A DNA stretch of 64,000 nt from an uncultured Bacteroidia bacterium (lineage in GTDB: Bacteria; Bacteroidota; Bacteroidia; Bacteroidales; Prolixibacteraceae). The position numbers were made by a program, and so were the translations under genes. The notes below the pieces were generated by a model that saw only the letters and a list, made by a program, of their open reading frames with translations, searched no databases and was not told the DNA's origin. Each line of letters opens with the position of its first letter. Positions within the stretch are counted from its first letter, which is position 1. The stretch is taken from contig CAIXZH010000093.1 of assembly GCA_903923905.1 (NCBI GenBank), positions 79,813 through 143,812 on the forward strand. Direction: 5' to 3'. This document shows positions 45,904 through 55,107 of this stretch, piece by piece.

Positions 45904-48198
45904 CTACCTTCCTCCCCATTCTGGATTTGGCTTATTACCCAGAACATAGTTCAAAGTCCCGCCTTTGACGATGTCAGTAAAATAAATCCACGATTTATTC
46001 AGTGGCTTCCCGTTTAGGGTAGCGCTCTGAATGTAAATGTTTTCAGGGGTATTGTTTTCAGTGGTGATCACAAATTCCTTTCCCTGGTAATAGTTCGGAT
46101 CGAGTGAAATAGTGATTTTCCGGAAGAGTGGTGCCGTAAGTTCCACCTTTGAACTATCAATTACCCCTCCGTTCATTTCGAATAATCCCATGGAAGAGAT
46201 TACAAACCATCCACCCATTTGTCCCTCGTCCTCATCCCCTTCCCAACCATGGTATGGAGTATCGCCATAGTAGGAATTCATAATCGCCCTGCTGTATTTC
46301 TGGGTAAGCCAGGGTTTGCCGGAGAAGTTAAAGAGGTATGCAGCCTGCATATTCACCTCATTGCCATGATTGATATAGTATTCGAAAATCTTCGACTGCA
46401 TCCGGTCCAGAGCGGGAGCGGCAAACATGAATTGCTCCGATTTCTCAAACCCCTCCTCCAACCGCTGATTAAATAAATCCTTACCCATCAGCTGAACCAC
46501 TCCGGGAATATCATGCGGCACATAAAAGCTGTATTGCCAGGCATTCCCTTCGCTCCACAGCTCGCCCGAGAAAATATTATTATCCGTCTTCCAGCTCCCC
46601 TTCGAGTCACGGGGCATCTGCCATTTCACATCAGTGTTGAACTGATTTTTCCAGTTATTTGAGCGCCTTAGGAAGAAAGTGTAATCATCTGCTTTGCCAA
46701 GCGCTTTGGCAAGCTGTGCCGTGCAAAAGTCCGTAAAGGAGTAGTCGAGCGTCCGGGAGGAACGTCTGGAAACATCGTAGGGGACATACCCCAGCTTATC
46801 GTAGATATTAAGAAATTCCATCCCTGCGTTTCCCGTTTTATCAAGTTTTTTACCCTGTTCAGTGGCGTTATGCCTGACCGCCTCCCATAGTAGACTGACA
46901 TCATAATTGCGGATTCCCTTTTGATAAGCGGCGACCATCAGGGCAATCTCATGAGTTACCCCCATCACCCGGGTATGCTCCAAACCTGTGGGTCCGTTGT
47001 TGGTCCACCCGGTATGTTTAAAAAGTTCGAGCTGGGTGGTTACCCAATTATTCATGATATTGGGGGTAATCAGCGACAGGATGGTGTTGAAATTCCAGTA
47101 GGTATTCCAGAAGGCATCACCTCCGTATATATCCTGACCCTTAGGTAATTGCTGTATGTTTTCAAAGGGATCACAATACCGGCCATCCACATCGTTCCAG
47201 GTCTGCTTGGCAAAACTTCGGTACAGATTGGTATAAAATTTCTTTTTATCGGCCTCTCTTCCATCGACTTTAATTTTGGACAACAGGTCGTTCCACTTAT
47301 TTTTGGTGGCTAAAACCACTTTTTCAAAATCCCACCCATAATTGTCAAGCTCGCTCTTCAGATTATTGCGGGCACCATCCAGATCAACCAGCGAGAGACC
47401 CACTTTGATCATAACGGGTTCTCCGACTTTTGTACTGTAATTTACAAAAGCGGCCACATCACCGGCTCCAACTATTTGTGACGTATTGTCGACGATTGAA
47501 TCATTGATCCATCCCCCCATACTCTTAAACGGTTTACTGAACTGAATGGAGAAGTAGAGGATGTATTCCTGGTTTTTCGTTGCAGGGACAATCGTGTTGG
47601 CATAACCTTCAATCAATGAATCACTTACCTTACTTATTTTAGCATCTCGTATTACTGCCTGATCCTCAGCGGGAAAGAGCAAACTCAGAATGATCCTTGC
47701 TTCGCCAGCTTTGTCGAAGGTATATTTATGAAATCCGCAGCGTGTGGTGGCCGTCATCTCCGCCTTACAATGGGCATCATAAAGGAAACAGGAGTAATAT
47801 CCGGGTGAGGCTTTTTCTGTGGACTTTTCGATTCGTGAGTGGTAGCCAGCGCTGGCACCGCGGTATGGTCTGTCTGGCGAACCATCCGTTTTGGTAAAAT
47901 CCTGCATAGCAGGCATTATGCGCAACCCGGACATGGTCCAGGCGTGGATGTGGCTGAATCCGGAAACATTCATGATGGAATATTCGTATCCCCCCATCCA
48001 TCCCGAAGCCTGGTTGTCAGGGCCCAACTCTACCATTCCGTATGGTACAGAGGCATAAGGACCCAGCATCCATCGTGAATTTGAGGTGCCTGTAAATACA
48101 TCGACATATTCTACAGGATGTTTCGATGGTTTGGAAGGAGTGGCAGAAGCTGCAAGGTTGATTAAGCCGAAGCAGAAGATGAAATATATAATTTTCAT
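45904..48198 (-). CDS. GH92 alpha-mannosidase, secreted, paralogue 1
   Basis: 764 residues with a signal peptide (FIFCFGLINLAASAT). GH92 landmarks: YVDVFTGTSNSRWMLGPYAS near the start, GFSHIHAWTMSG, FDKAGEARIILSL, YGGDAFWNTYWNFNTILSL, and the catalytic region NHGNEVNMQAAYLFNF with Glu614, the usual general acid, followed by EGDEDEGQMGGWFVISSMG (about residue 656) with the base Asp. GH92 enzymes are calcium-dependent inverting exo-alpha-mannosidases that trim N-glycans and yeast mannan. NEV instead of the common NEP suggests a divergent subgroup. No lipobox, so it is likely periplasmic. It is a single minus-strand gene converging on the plus-strand run. Confidence 0.9.
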   Translation of the reverse strand: MKIIYFIFCFGLINLAASATPSKPSKHPVEYVDVFTGTSNSRWMLGPYASVPYGMVELGPDNQASGWMGGYEYSIMNVSGFSHIHAWTMSGLRIMPAMQDFTKTDGSPDRPYRGASAGYHSRIEKSTEKASPGYYSCFLYDAHCKAEMTATTRCGFHKYTFDKAGEARIILSLLFPAEDQAVIRDAKISKVSDSLIEGYANTIVPATKNQEYILYFSIQFSKPFKSMGGWINDSIVDNTSQIVGAGDVAAFVNYSTKVGEPVMIKVGLSLVDLDGARNNLKSELDNYGWDFEKVVLATKNKWNDLLSKIKVDGREADKKKFYTNLYRSFAKQTWNDVDGRYCDPFENIQQLPKGQDIYGGDAFWNTYWNFNTILSLITPNIMNNWVTTQLELFKHTGWTNNGPTGLEHTRVMGVTHEIALMVAAYQKGIRNYDVSLLWEAVRHNATEQGKKLDKTGNAGMEFLNIYDKLGYVPYDVSRRSSRTLDYSFTDFCTAQLAKALGKADDYTFFLRRSNNWKNQFNTDVKWQMPRDSKGSWKTDNNIFSGELWSEGNAWQYSFYVPHDIPGVVQLMGKDLFNQRLEEGFEKSEQFMFAAPALDRMQSKIFEYYINHGNEVNMQAAYLFNFSGKPWLTQKYSRAIMNSYYGDTPYHGWEGDEDEGQMGGWFVISSMGLFEMNGGVIDSSKVELTAPLFRKITISLDPNYYQGKEFVITTENNTPENIYIQSATLNGKPLNKSWIYFTDIVKGGTLNYVLGNKPNPEWGGR

Positions 48199-48283
48199 TG
48201 TAAAATCTAATGGGATATTTAGTTTTAAACTATAGGGAAATCAATCTGATCTGATGCGCTGGTAGTCTCAAATCAAAGGAAAA

Positions 48284-48353
48284 ACCACAATAGGCACAAT
48301 AGATCACTTTAGCTATTTAACCTACAATTGTGTTCTAATGTGCCTAATGTGGT
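48284..48353. repeat. Inverted repeat between two minus-strand genes
   Basis: ACCACAATAGGCACA (48284-48298) pairs with TGTGCCTAATGTGGT (48339-48353), 14 of 15 bases, with inner CACAAT/ATTGTG words. It lies just downstream of the KOW/CarD-like gene's stop and upstream of the GH92 start. It may be that gene's terminator or a regulatory site for the GH92 gene. Confidence 0.45.
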
Positions 48354-48380
48354 AAACCTTTTAATAACAAGGCCCAGAAT

Positions 48381-48917
48381 TTATTCTTTCCCCCGTTCCC
48401 CGATAAACTGCTCTTCCTTGTTTTTGAACAGCACGTTGAAAGTGGTAAGGCTGCCATATATCCGTGTGATGTATTGCTCCAGATCAACCTTTTCCTCATC
48501 AGTCAGGCTACTGGCATTGATCCGCTGTTCCATCACGCGAACCCTGTCACGAACCATCACAATTTTGTGAAAAAAGGTTTCAACAGGAATCTCCTTCTCT
48601 TTGAGGGACTTATCACCCGGGTAGAGCACCATTCTTCCACCGGTCCATTTCTGTCCAAGGGGAACAGTTTCCTGAATATCGCTGAAACGACGTAATACCC
48701 GGGTAAGGCTCTTCTCGATCTTTTCGTAGGTAGCCAGGTCATCCGGTGTTTCCACTGCTTCGAGGACTTCCAGTCCTTCATAATCCCGCATGATCTGCCT
48801 GACACCAAAATCAATAAACCCAATTTCATAGGCATCTGAACGTATTTGAACGATGACGCCTTTACCCATTTGCGGATGTTTTACGCGTGAACCAACACCC
48901 AATATTTTTTCTGACAT
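48381..48917 (-). CDS. Conserved hypothetical protein with KOW/CarD-like N-terminal fold
   Basis: 178 residues, cytoplasmic. Residues 5-50 (ILGVGSRVKHPQMGKGVIVQ then IRSDAYEIGFIDFG) resemble the small Tudor/KOW-like barrel seen in CarD/RID and helicase C-terminal domains that touch RNA polymerase. The rest (about 60-178) is helical and charged (LTDEEKVDLEQYITRIYGSL), with no motif I recognise. A role in transcription or nucleic-acid contact is only a guess from the barrel. It stands between GH92 and a TPR gene, both on the same strand. Confidence 0.65.
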   Translation of the reverse strand: MSEKILGVGSRVKHPQMGKGVIVQIRSDAYEIGFIDFGVRQIMRDYEGLEVLEAVETPDDLATYEKIEKSLTRVLRRFSDIQETVPLGQKWTGGRMVLYPGDKSLKEKEIPVETFFHKIVMVRDRVRVMEQRINASSLTDEEKVDLEQYITRIYGSLTTFNVLFKNKEEQFIGERGKE

Positions 48918-49097
48918 AATTGTAATCTTTAAATCAGTACTGATTACAAATATATATTTTCTTTCCAGGCTAGATGTCTTTTTAGGTGTGTATAATTAAA
49001 CTAAATGGATAGCTGGCGATTGGCAGAGTGTTCATTGTAATCTTGACACTTTATAGCAATACATTTCTGTAAAGGGATAGAAATTGTTCAAACTTGC

Positions 49098-49200
49098 TCT
49101 TTCGGAAATAAATGTCTATAGAAATTGCAATTCTGAAACCAAATTTTCAGTATGAAATCATCTGATTATCCGTTAATGTCCTAACGGACAATTGGTTTTC
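49098..49200 (+). repeat. 100-bp palindrome-rich dispersed repeat, copy B
   Basis: Related to copies at 10467-10567 and 54939-55040. Best-kept parts are ATTCTGAAACCAAAT and CGTTAATGTCCTAACGGACA; the middle (TTTCAGTATGAAA) has diverged but still forms a small palindrome. It lies in the 342-bp gap between the KOW/CarD-like gene and the TPR gene. No gene seen in that gap. Confidence 0.6.
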
Positions 49201-49259
49201 ATTGACTTTCTGTTTTATGGAAATTGATGCCCAAAGGGCAAAAAGGTTTACTTTAATTT

Positions 49260-50519
49260 TTAACAGTATTTCCTTATGGCCTCAACTGCCTCTGCCGATC
49301 CCATCGTGGCAGCCGTTTCAAAATCGAGGGCAGCTTCATGCTGCTGGCCCAGGTCCAGTCTTGCAAGTCCTCTAAAATAATAAGAATCAACTTCTTCCGG
49401 ATCTCTGTTTAGGGCAATGGTGTAATCAGAGACAGCTCCGCTGTAAAGCTTCAGGTTACATTTGGCATTTGCCCGATACTGGTAAATCAAGGGGTAGCCC
49501 GGATCAATTTCGATAACTTTGGAATAATCGTCAACCGCCCCGCGATAATCTTTGAGAGAATTTTTTGCGGAACCCCTGCTAAACAGGGCTGTGGTATCAT
49601 TGGGCTCAATCTCCAAAACCTTTGAATAATCGGAGATGGCTCCTGTAAAGTCCTGAAGGTTACATCGGACATGTCCCAGCAGATTGTAAATCAGGATATA
49701 CTTCGGGTTCAGTGACAGCACCCTGGTATAGTCGGAAACTGCACCCGTGAAATCCTTAAGGTCACTCTTTGCCAAACCGCGGTTATAATATGCGGTGACA
49801 TCTTCCGGATTCAGGTTAATCGCCCTGGTGAAATCGGCAATAGCCCCCCCTAATTCACCCATCGCCTTCCTGGCCAGTCCCCGGCTGCAGAATGACATGG
49901 AATCGTAGGGTTCAAGCGATATCGCCCTGGAATAGTCAGCAATTGCACTTTTATAATTTTTTAGCCAATAATTACTTACGCCCCGGTTATACCAGGCCTC
50001 GATATGTAACGGATCAATGCCAATGGCACCGGTAAAATCGGCAATTGCTCCATGGAAATCCTCAATCGAATTTTTGGCAAACCCGCGGTTGTAATAGGCT
50101 GTGGCATCTTCGGCATCGACCGATACGGCCGTTGTATAGTCGGCGATAGCCCCCCGAAAATCGCGAAGCGCATTTTTGGCATTTCCCCGGTTGTTATAGA
50201 TTAACACATACTTCGGGTCAATTCTGAGAGCCTCCGAATAGTCCTCAATGGCCCCTTTGTAGTCCTCAAGGTTGTATTTGGCATTCCCCCGGTTATACCA
50301 GATTTCCGCATCGGCTGGATGATCAGCTATGAACCGCGTATAATCGTCTATTGCCCCCTGGTAATCCTCCAATATAAACTTCTCATTCCCGCTTTGGCTA
50401 TAATCCAATGTATCAGTATTTTGCTCCGGTTTCATCGATCCTGTTTTTTCTTCATTATAAGGCGGATTACCGCTCATCAGTATAATTACAATATTCACCT
50501 GTAAAAGGTTTAAAACCAT
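49260..50519 (-). CDS. TPR-repeat protein
   Basis: Up to 419 residues made almost entirely of 34-residue tetratricopeptide repeats, about ten or eleven, of the type GAIADYTRAINLNPEDVTAY. The repeats are alike, suggesting recent expansion. The start is uncertain: 50519 gives a short hydrophobic N-terminus (VLNLLQVNIVIILM), and ATGs at 50477 and 50435 would give a soluble protein. TPR arrays bind partner proteins; there is no enzymatic domain. No linked partner gene is evident, and it is divergent from the DUF1080 lipoprotein gene. Confidence 0.85.
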   Translation of the reverse strand: MVLNLLQVNIVIILMSGNPPYNEEKTGSMKPEQNTDTLDYSQSGNEKFILEDYQGAIDDYTRFIADHPADAEIWYNRGNAKYNLEDYKGAIEDYSEALRIDPKYVLIYNNRGNAKNALRDFRGAIADYTTAVSVDAEDATAYYNRGFAKNSIEDFHGAIADFTGAIGIDPLHIEAWYNRGVSNYWLKNYKSAIADYSRAISLEPYDSMSFCSRGLARKAMGELGGAIADFTRAINLNPEDVTAYYNRGLAKSDLKDFTGAVSDYTRVLSLNPKYILIYNLLGHVRCNLQDFTGAISDYSKVLEIEPNDTTALFSRGSAKNSLKDYRGAVDDYSKVIEIDPGYPLIYQYRANAKCNLKLYSGAVSDYTIALNRDPEEVDSYYFRGLARLDLGQQHEAALDFETAATMGSAEAVEAIRKYC

Positions 50520-50540
50520 TACTATTTCTAATTATCCTAC

Positions 50541-50571
50541 TTTGATTTTTAAGAAATTTGTGGTATTATTG
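50541..50571 (+). promoter_or_regulatory. Candidate Bacteroidota promoter for the DUF1080 gene
   Basis: TTTG (50541-50544), 19-nt spacer, TATTATTG (50564-50571), close to the -33 TTTG / -7 TAnnTTTG consensus. It lies 76 bp before the start codon of the DUF1080 lipoprotein gene. Confidence 0.35.
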
Positions 50572-50646
50572 AAAGATCAAATTAAATAAGCATAAGGATG
50601 TTAAGGTTCATATTCTTGTGTAAATCATCACCTAATATTCAATTTA

Positions 50647-51690
50647 ATGAAAACTATTTTTATCTATTCTGGAATTGTTTTGATCTGTTTATCAGTCATC
50701 TCGTGTAACGTAAAGCCTAAAGTGGAGCCGGTTCAAAAAGCCGACATCAGTGAATTTCTGGGACAATGGACGATTGATATTTCGGGTGGCTCAGTGGGCT
50801 GGCTTGAAGTGAGGCAGGAAAAGGATTACCTTGATGCCGATCTGCTTTGGGGCGGGGGCAGTGTAAACCCAATGGCCCATGTCTATTTGTCCGGAGATAA
50901 GTTTCTGGTTGTAACTAAAGTTGACAAGATTATCCGGACAAAAGATGCGAACAATGAACCCCTTAAGACCCAGTTGATCACCAGTTGGCTGGAGGTGCAA
51001 AAAAAAGGGGATAAAATTGCAGGGTTTATCTTCAATCCGCATCGTGACGGGAAAGGTATTGATTCCACCTCGTTTGTTGGAACAAAACTGCCTCCTCCTC
51101 CTCCTGCTCCTGATCTGACTAAAATAAAATTTGGAACTTCTGTCAATTTATTTAATGGCAAAGACCTTACAGGTTGGAGGTTGACAAACGAGAAACAGAA
51201 AAATGGTTTCTCTGCGAAGGATGGCGTTTTGACAAATGACCCGGCTCAGTCTGAGGGAGAACATCATGTCAGTTATGGCAACCTGAGAACAGACCAGGAA
51301 TTCGAAGATTTCAACCTCAAACTCGAGGTTAACGTTCCTGAAGGAAGTAACAGCGGTGTTTATCTGCGCGGAATGTACGAGGTGCAGGTTCTTGATTCCT
51401 ATGGCAAGGAGCTCGATCCCCACAATATGGGAGCCATTTACAGCCGGATCAAACCTACTGTAAGTGCTGAAAAGCCAGCAGGAACCTGGCAGACCATGGA
51501 TATTACACTCTGTGACCGGCATGCCACAGTCATCCTGAATGGCGTAAAAATCATTGACAATCAGCCTATTTACGGCCCTACTGGTGGCGCCTTAAAATCG
51601 GATGTATTCACACCCGGACCAATTTATCTGCAGGGTGATCACGGGAAAGTATTCTACAAGAATCTTGTCCTGACACCGATTATTAAGTAA
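50647..51690 (+). CDS. DUF1080 (3-keto-disaccharide hydrolase domain) lipoprotein
   Basis: 347 residues with a lipoprotein signal (SGIVLICLSVISCNVKP). Residues about 30-150 form an N-terminal beta-rich module (EFLGQWTIDISGGSVGWLEV). After a proline linker (PPPPPAPD) comes the DUF1080/PF06439 jelly roll: SVNLFNGKDLTGW, DFNLKLEVNVPEGSNSGVYL, YEVQVLDSYGKE and GPIYLQGDHGKVFYKN. DUF1080 proteins have been described as acting on 3-keto-glycosides produced by oxidoreductases of the Gfo/Idh/MocA family, two of which are in this window (29138, 30566). It is a single-gene unit with a candidate promoter and a strong terminator. Confidence 0.87.
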   Translation: MKTIFIYSGIVLICLSVISCNVKPKVEPVQKADISEFLGQWTIDISGGSVGWLEVRQEKDYLDADLLWGGGSVNPMAHVYLSGDKFLVVTKVDKIIRTKDANNEPLKTQLITSWLEVQKKGDKIAGFIFNPHRDGKGIDSTSFVGTKLPPPPPAPDLTKIKFGTSVNLFNGKDLTGWRLTNEKQKNGFSAKDGVLTNDPAQSEGEHHVSYGNLRTDQEFEDFNLKLEVNVPEGSNSGVYLRGMYEVQVLDSYGKELDPHNMGAIYSRIKPTVSAEKPAGTWQTMDITLCDRHATVILNGVKIIDNQPIYGPTGGALKSDVFTPGPIYLQGDHGKVFYKNLVLTPIIK

Positions 51691-51701
51691 AATAAGCGAT
51701 T

Positions 51702-51735
51702 AAAAAAAGAGCCCTTTCATCGGGGCTCTTTTTTT
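51702..51735. terminator. Bidirectional intrinsic terminator
   Basis: GAGCCC (51709-51714) pairs with GGGCTC (51723-51728), extended by an A7 tract before and a T7 tract after. It lies between the converging DUF1080 and peroxiredoxin genes, 11 bp after one stop and 6 bp from the other, so it can serve both. Confidence 0.9.
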
Positions 51736-51741
51736 ATCTTC

Positions 51742-52290
<549 letters not shown>

Positions 52291-52323
52291 TTGTATATAA
52301 TTTGTTTTTTAGCTGCCAAATGG

Positions 52324-52377
52324 AATAGCCATGATGATATATTCAATACGGCTGGTGCTATTCTTATCATGGCTATT
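52324..52377. repeat. Perfect 12-bp inverted repeat
   Basis: AATAGCCATGAT (52324-52335) and ATCATGGCTATT (52366-52377) are perfect complements across 30 nt. It lies between the peroxiredoxin start and the GH92 stop, both on the minus strand. No T run follows in either direction. It could be the GH92 transcript end, or an operator upstream of the peroxiredoxin gene. Confidence 0.55.
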
Positions 52378-52535
52378 TCATACCGATATAATTTACTTAT
52401 AACAAACAAAGTCGGGCGACTATTGTTCTGAAAGAGACTACTTTCTACCATCGAAAATCCGGCCAGTTGCCAGGAATTAACTCATTGAATGCAGTATATC
52501 TTTACTTATCTACCCATTTTGATATAAATTTCTAC

Positions 52536-54911
52536 TTATTTACTCATTGAAGGCGGGGCATCTTCAGGTCTGGAAGCCCACTTTTTGTTTGGTTCAGGAC
52601 CCATTTCAAAGCTGACAATTCCACCATCGGTAATTTCCCGCTGGGTTAGCCATGCTTTGTTCATTGGTTGTCCATTCAGGGTCGCCGATTGGATATATTT
52701 ATTTTCGTGGGAGTTATGCAGGGTCTCAATGATGAATGATTTGCCTTTTGCAAGCTGAATAATTGCATGTCCAAAGAGCGGACTGCCGATCGCATAGTAA
52801 GGGCTTCCCGGGGTAACCGCATAAATACCCATGGCACTTAGGACATACCATGATGATAATGAACCCATATCTTCGTTTCCGCAAACCCCACCGGGACCAC
52901 TCCGGTACAGCTTTTCCACCACTTCCCTGGCCCTGAGCTGTGTTTTCCATGGCTCCCCGGCAAAATCATACAGGTAGGAGACATGGTGTGAAGGTTGATT
53001 CCCATGAACATATTGCCCAATTGTACCAACTACACCCACATATTTCGGAGGGGTGATATTCGGACTCATTTCAAAGAAGGTATCCAGTTTTGCAACAAAA
53101 GGTTTATTCCCTCCAAACAAGTTGATTAACCCCTTTACATCATGTTGAACTGCCCATATATATTGCCAGGCATTTGATTCTGTATAGTGGCGGCTCGGGC
53201 GTTTTCCAACCAGCAGCGGATCAAAATATTTATAATAGGAGTGCTCCCCAGCCTTGACAATATCCTGCTCCCGTCCGTTTAACGCTTCCAGCCATGAACC
53301 ATCGGTCATTTTGGGTCGCATAAACTTTGTGGTTGGCTCCCAAAGGTTTTGGTAGTTATGAGCCCGTTTCATAAAAAGGTCATAATCCTGATTCTTTCCA
53401 AGAGCCTTGGACAATTGGGCAATACACCAGTCATCATAAGCAAGTTCAAGGGTATTGGGAACCGATTCGGTCACCTGATCAACCGGAGTGTATCCCAGTT
53501 CCATATAATATTTAAGCCCTGATCTCCCGGCGTAATGGGGAACGGGAGGTTTTGGTTCTTCAAGGGCCTTGGTACGCATAGCCTGGTATATATAGTTCAC
53601 GTCATAATCGTGGTAACCCTTCATATACGCATCGACGATGATGGGGATCAGGTGGTCACCAACCATTGCCTCACCAAATAGATTAAGAAAATGTTGTGCC
53701 GGTAACCAGCCATAATCCCTGGTTTTGGCAACGATCGATTTGATAATATCATTGATGTGATCCGGTTCAATCAGCGTGAGCAGGGGATGTTGCGACCGGT
53801 ATGTATCCCAGCATGAGAATGATCCGTAAAAGTCGTATCCCCTGGCTTCATGTACCTTCTTGTCTGACCCGAAGTATTTTCCGTCTACATCCTGCGAGAT
53901 ATATTCAGCAAGAAGGGAATGATACAGCGAAGAATAGAAGATCTCTTTCTGGTCGTTGGTTGCCCCGTCAATTTTAATCCGGTTTAACTCGTTATTCCAG
54001 ATTTCGCGGGCGTTGTTCCGGACAATGTCAAAATCCCAACCGGGGATTTCTGATTTCAGGTTATTTCGGGCACCTTCCACACTGGTATAGGAGATTCCAA
54101 CCTTTACCAGGATTTGTTCATTGGCAACTGTTCGGAAGGTGACAAATGCCCCGATGTTTTTCCCCTTCTCCCCATCTTTATAAGGCCATATGCTGCCTCC
54201 AGACTCGGGTGTTTTCAAATCGTTATCAAACGTCCCATAATAGGTAAATGGCTTGCTGAATTCTGCTACGAAATAAACTTTGCCCAACCCGGCACTTTTA
54301 ATCCCTTCAATACGGTTATTGTTCAGAATCTTTAAGTCAGAGAGTTCCTCTGAGGCGTTGGCACCGATCTGATGTCCAAGATCCAGGATGATCCGGGCAT
54401 TATCCGCCTTTGGAAAGGTATAGCGATGAAAACCTGTGCGTTTGGTGACAGTTAATTCAGCCTTTATCTGATAGTCTTTGAGGATAACGGAATAATAGCC
54501 AGGCGTGGCAATTTCGTCGGCATGGTCAAATCTTGAGCGGTAACCTTCGCCTGGTTTGTCAGGTGATCCGGGGACCGTCTGCAGCTTATCACCTACCGTT
54601 GGCATGAGCATCACTTCACCGCCATTCACCATCCCCACGCCACTCCAGTGGGTGTGACTAAAACCCATGATGGAGGTTTCGGAATAAATATAACCTGCAC
54701 AATAAGTCCAGCCCTGCGTATTGATGTCGGGGCTCAGGTGGACCATGGCAAACGGAAGGGAGGCTCCCGGGAAAGTATGACCAAAGAAATCGGTTCCCAT
54801 AAACGGATTGACATAGTCGACCGGATTGTCGGTTTGCGCTTTGAGCGTGTTTTGAAAACCGGCAGCCAAGACGAAAATGAGGAGAAATAAGCTGAAAATA
54901 ATGTTCTTCAT
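52536..54911 (-). CDS. GH92 family enzyme with Glu-to-Gln at the acid position (possible mannose-1-phosphate uncapping enzyme)
   Basis: 791 residues from the ATG at 54911, whose signal peptide (IIFSLFLLIFVLAAGFQNTL, then KAQ) is better than the in-frame ATG at 54947. GH92 landmarks: YVNPFMGTDFFGHTFPGASL, MGFSHTHWSGVG, YGSFSCWDTYRSQHPLL and CGNEDMGSLSSWYVLSAMG with the base Asp. The acid motif, usually GNEPSHH, reads VHGNQPSHHVSYLYDF: Gln639 (codon CAA, 52995-52997) stands where Glu acts as general acid. From memory of the family, this substitution marks enzymes that release mannose from mannose-1-phospho-6-mannose, where a phosphate leaving group needs no acid. The other GH92 gene here keeps Glu. 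Phosphatases at 57474 and 58536 would fit such a role. Inactive enzyme is the alternative. Confidence 0.88.
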   Translation of the reverse strand: MKNIIFSLFLLIFVLAAGFQNTLKAQTDNPVDYVNPFMGTDFFGHTFPGASLPFAMVHLSPDINTQGWTYCAGYIYSETSIMGFSHTHWSGVGMVNGGEVMLMPTVGDKLQTVPGSPDKPGEGYRSRFDHADEIATPGYYSVILKDYQIKAELTVTKRTGFHRYTFPKADNARIILDLGHQIGANASEELSDLKILNNNRIEGIKSAGLGKVYFVAEFSKPFTYYGTFDNDLKTPESGGSIWPYKDGEKGKNIGAFVTFRTVANEQILVKVGISYTSVEGARNNLKSEIPGWDFDIVRNNAREIWNNELNRIKIDGATNDQKEIFYSSLYHSLLAEYISQDVDGKYFGSDKKVHEARGYDFYGSFSCWDTYRSQHPLLTLIEPDHINDIIKSIVAKTRDYGWLPAQHFLNLFGEAMVGDHLIPIIVDAYMKGYHDYDVNYIYQAMRTKALEEPKPPVPHYAGRSGLKYYMELGYTPVDQVTESVPNTLELAYDDWCIAQLSKALGKNQDYDLFMKRAHNYQNLWEPTTKFMRPKMTDGSWLEALNGREQDIVKAGEHSYYKYFDPLLVGKRPSRHYTESNAWQYIWAVQHDVKGLINLFGGNKPFVAKLDTFFEMSPNITPPKYVGVVGTIGQYVHGNQPSHHVSYLYDFAGEPWKTQLRAREVVEKLYRSGPGGVCGNEDMGSLSSWYVLSAMGIYAVTPGSPYYAIGSPLFGHAIIQLAKGKSFIIETLHNSHENKYIQSATLNGQPMNKAWLTQREITDGGIVSFEMGPEPNKKWASRPEDAPPSMSK

Positions 54912-54938
54912 ATTATTGAATTTTAGCAACTGTTTTAA

Positions 54939-55040
54939 TTTCTCCATAGGAGATAAACATCCATAGAAAATTAAAATTCTGAAAACAAATTTTTCCGTAG
55001 GAAATTAACCGTTCATCTGTTAATGTCCTAACGGACAATG
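54939..55040 (+). repeat. 100-bp palindrome-rich dispersed repeat, copy C
   Basis: Runs TTTCTCCATAGGAGATAAAC, ATTCTGAAAACAAAT, TCCGTAGGAAATTAACCG, TGTCCTAACGGACA; most similar to copy A at 10467-10567 (reverse orientation). Similarity seems to continue about 30 bp beyond the last palindrome. It fills most of the gap between GH92 paralogue 2 and the propeller gene. Confidence 0.7.
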
Positions 55041-55107
55041 GTTATTCTTTAATCGCTTTTCTATTAAAATTCACATTTATTCTGCTGTAATACATGCATT
55101 TTAATCA

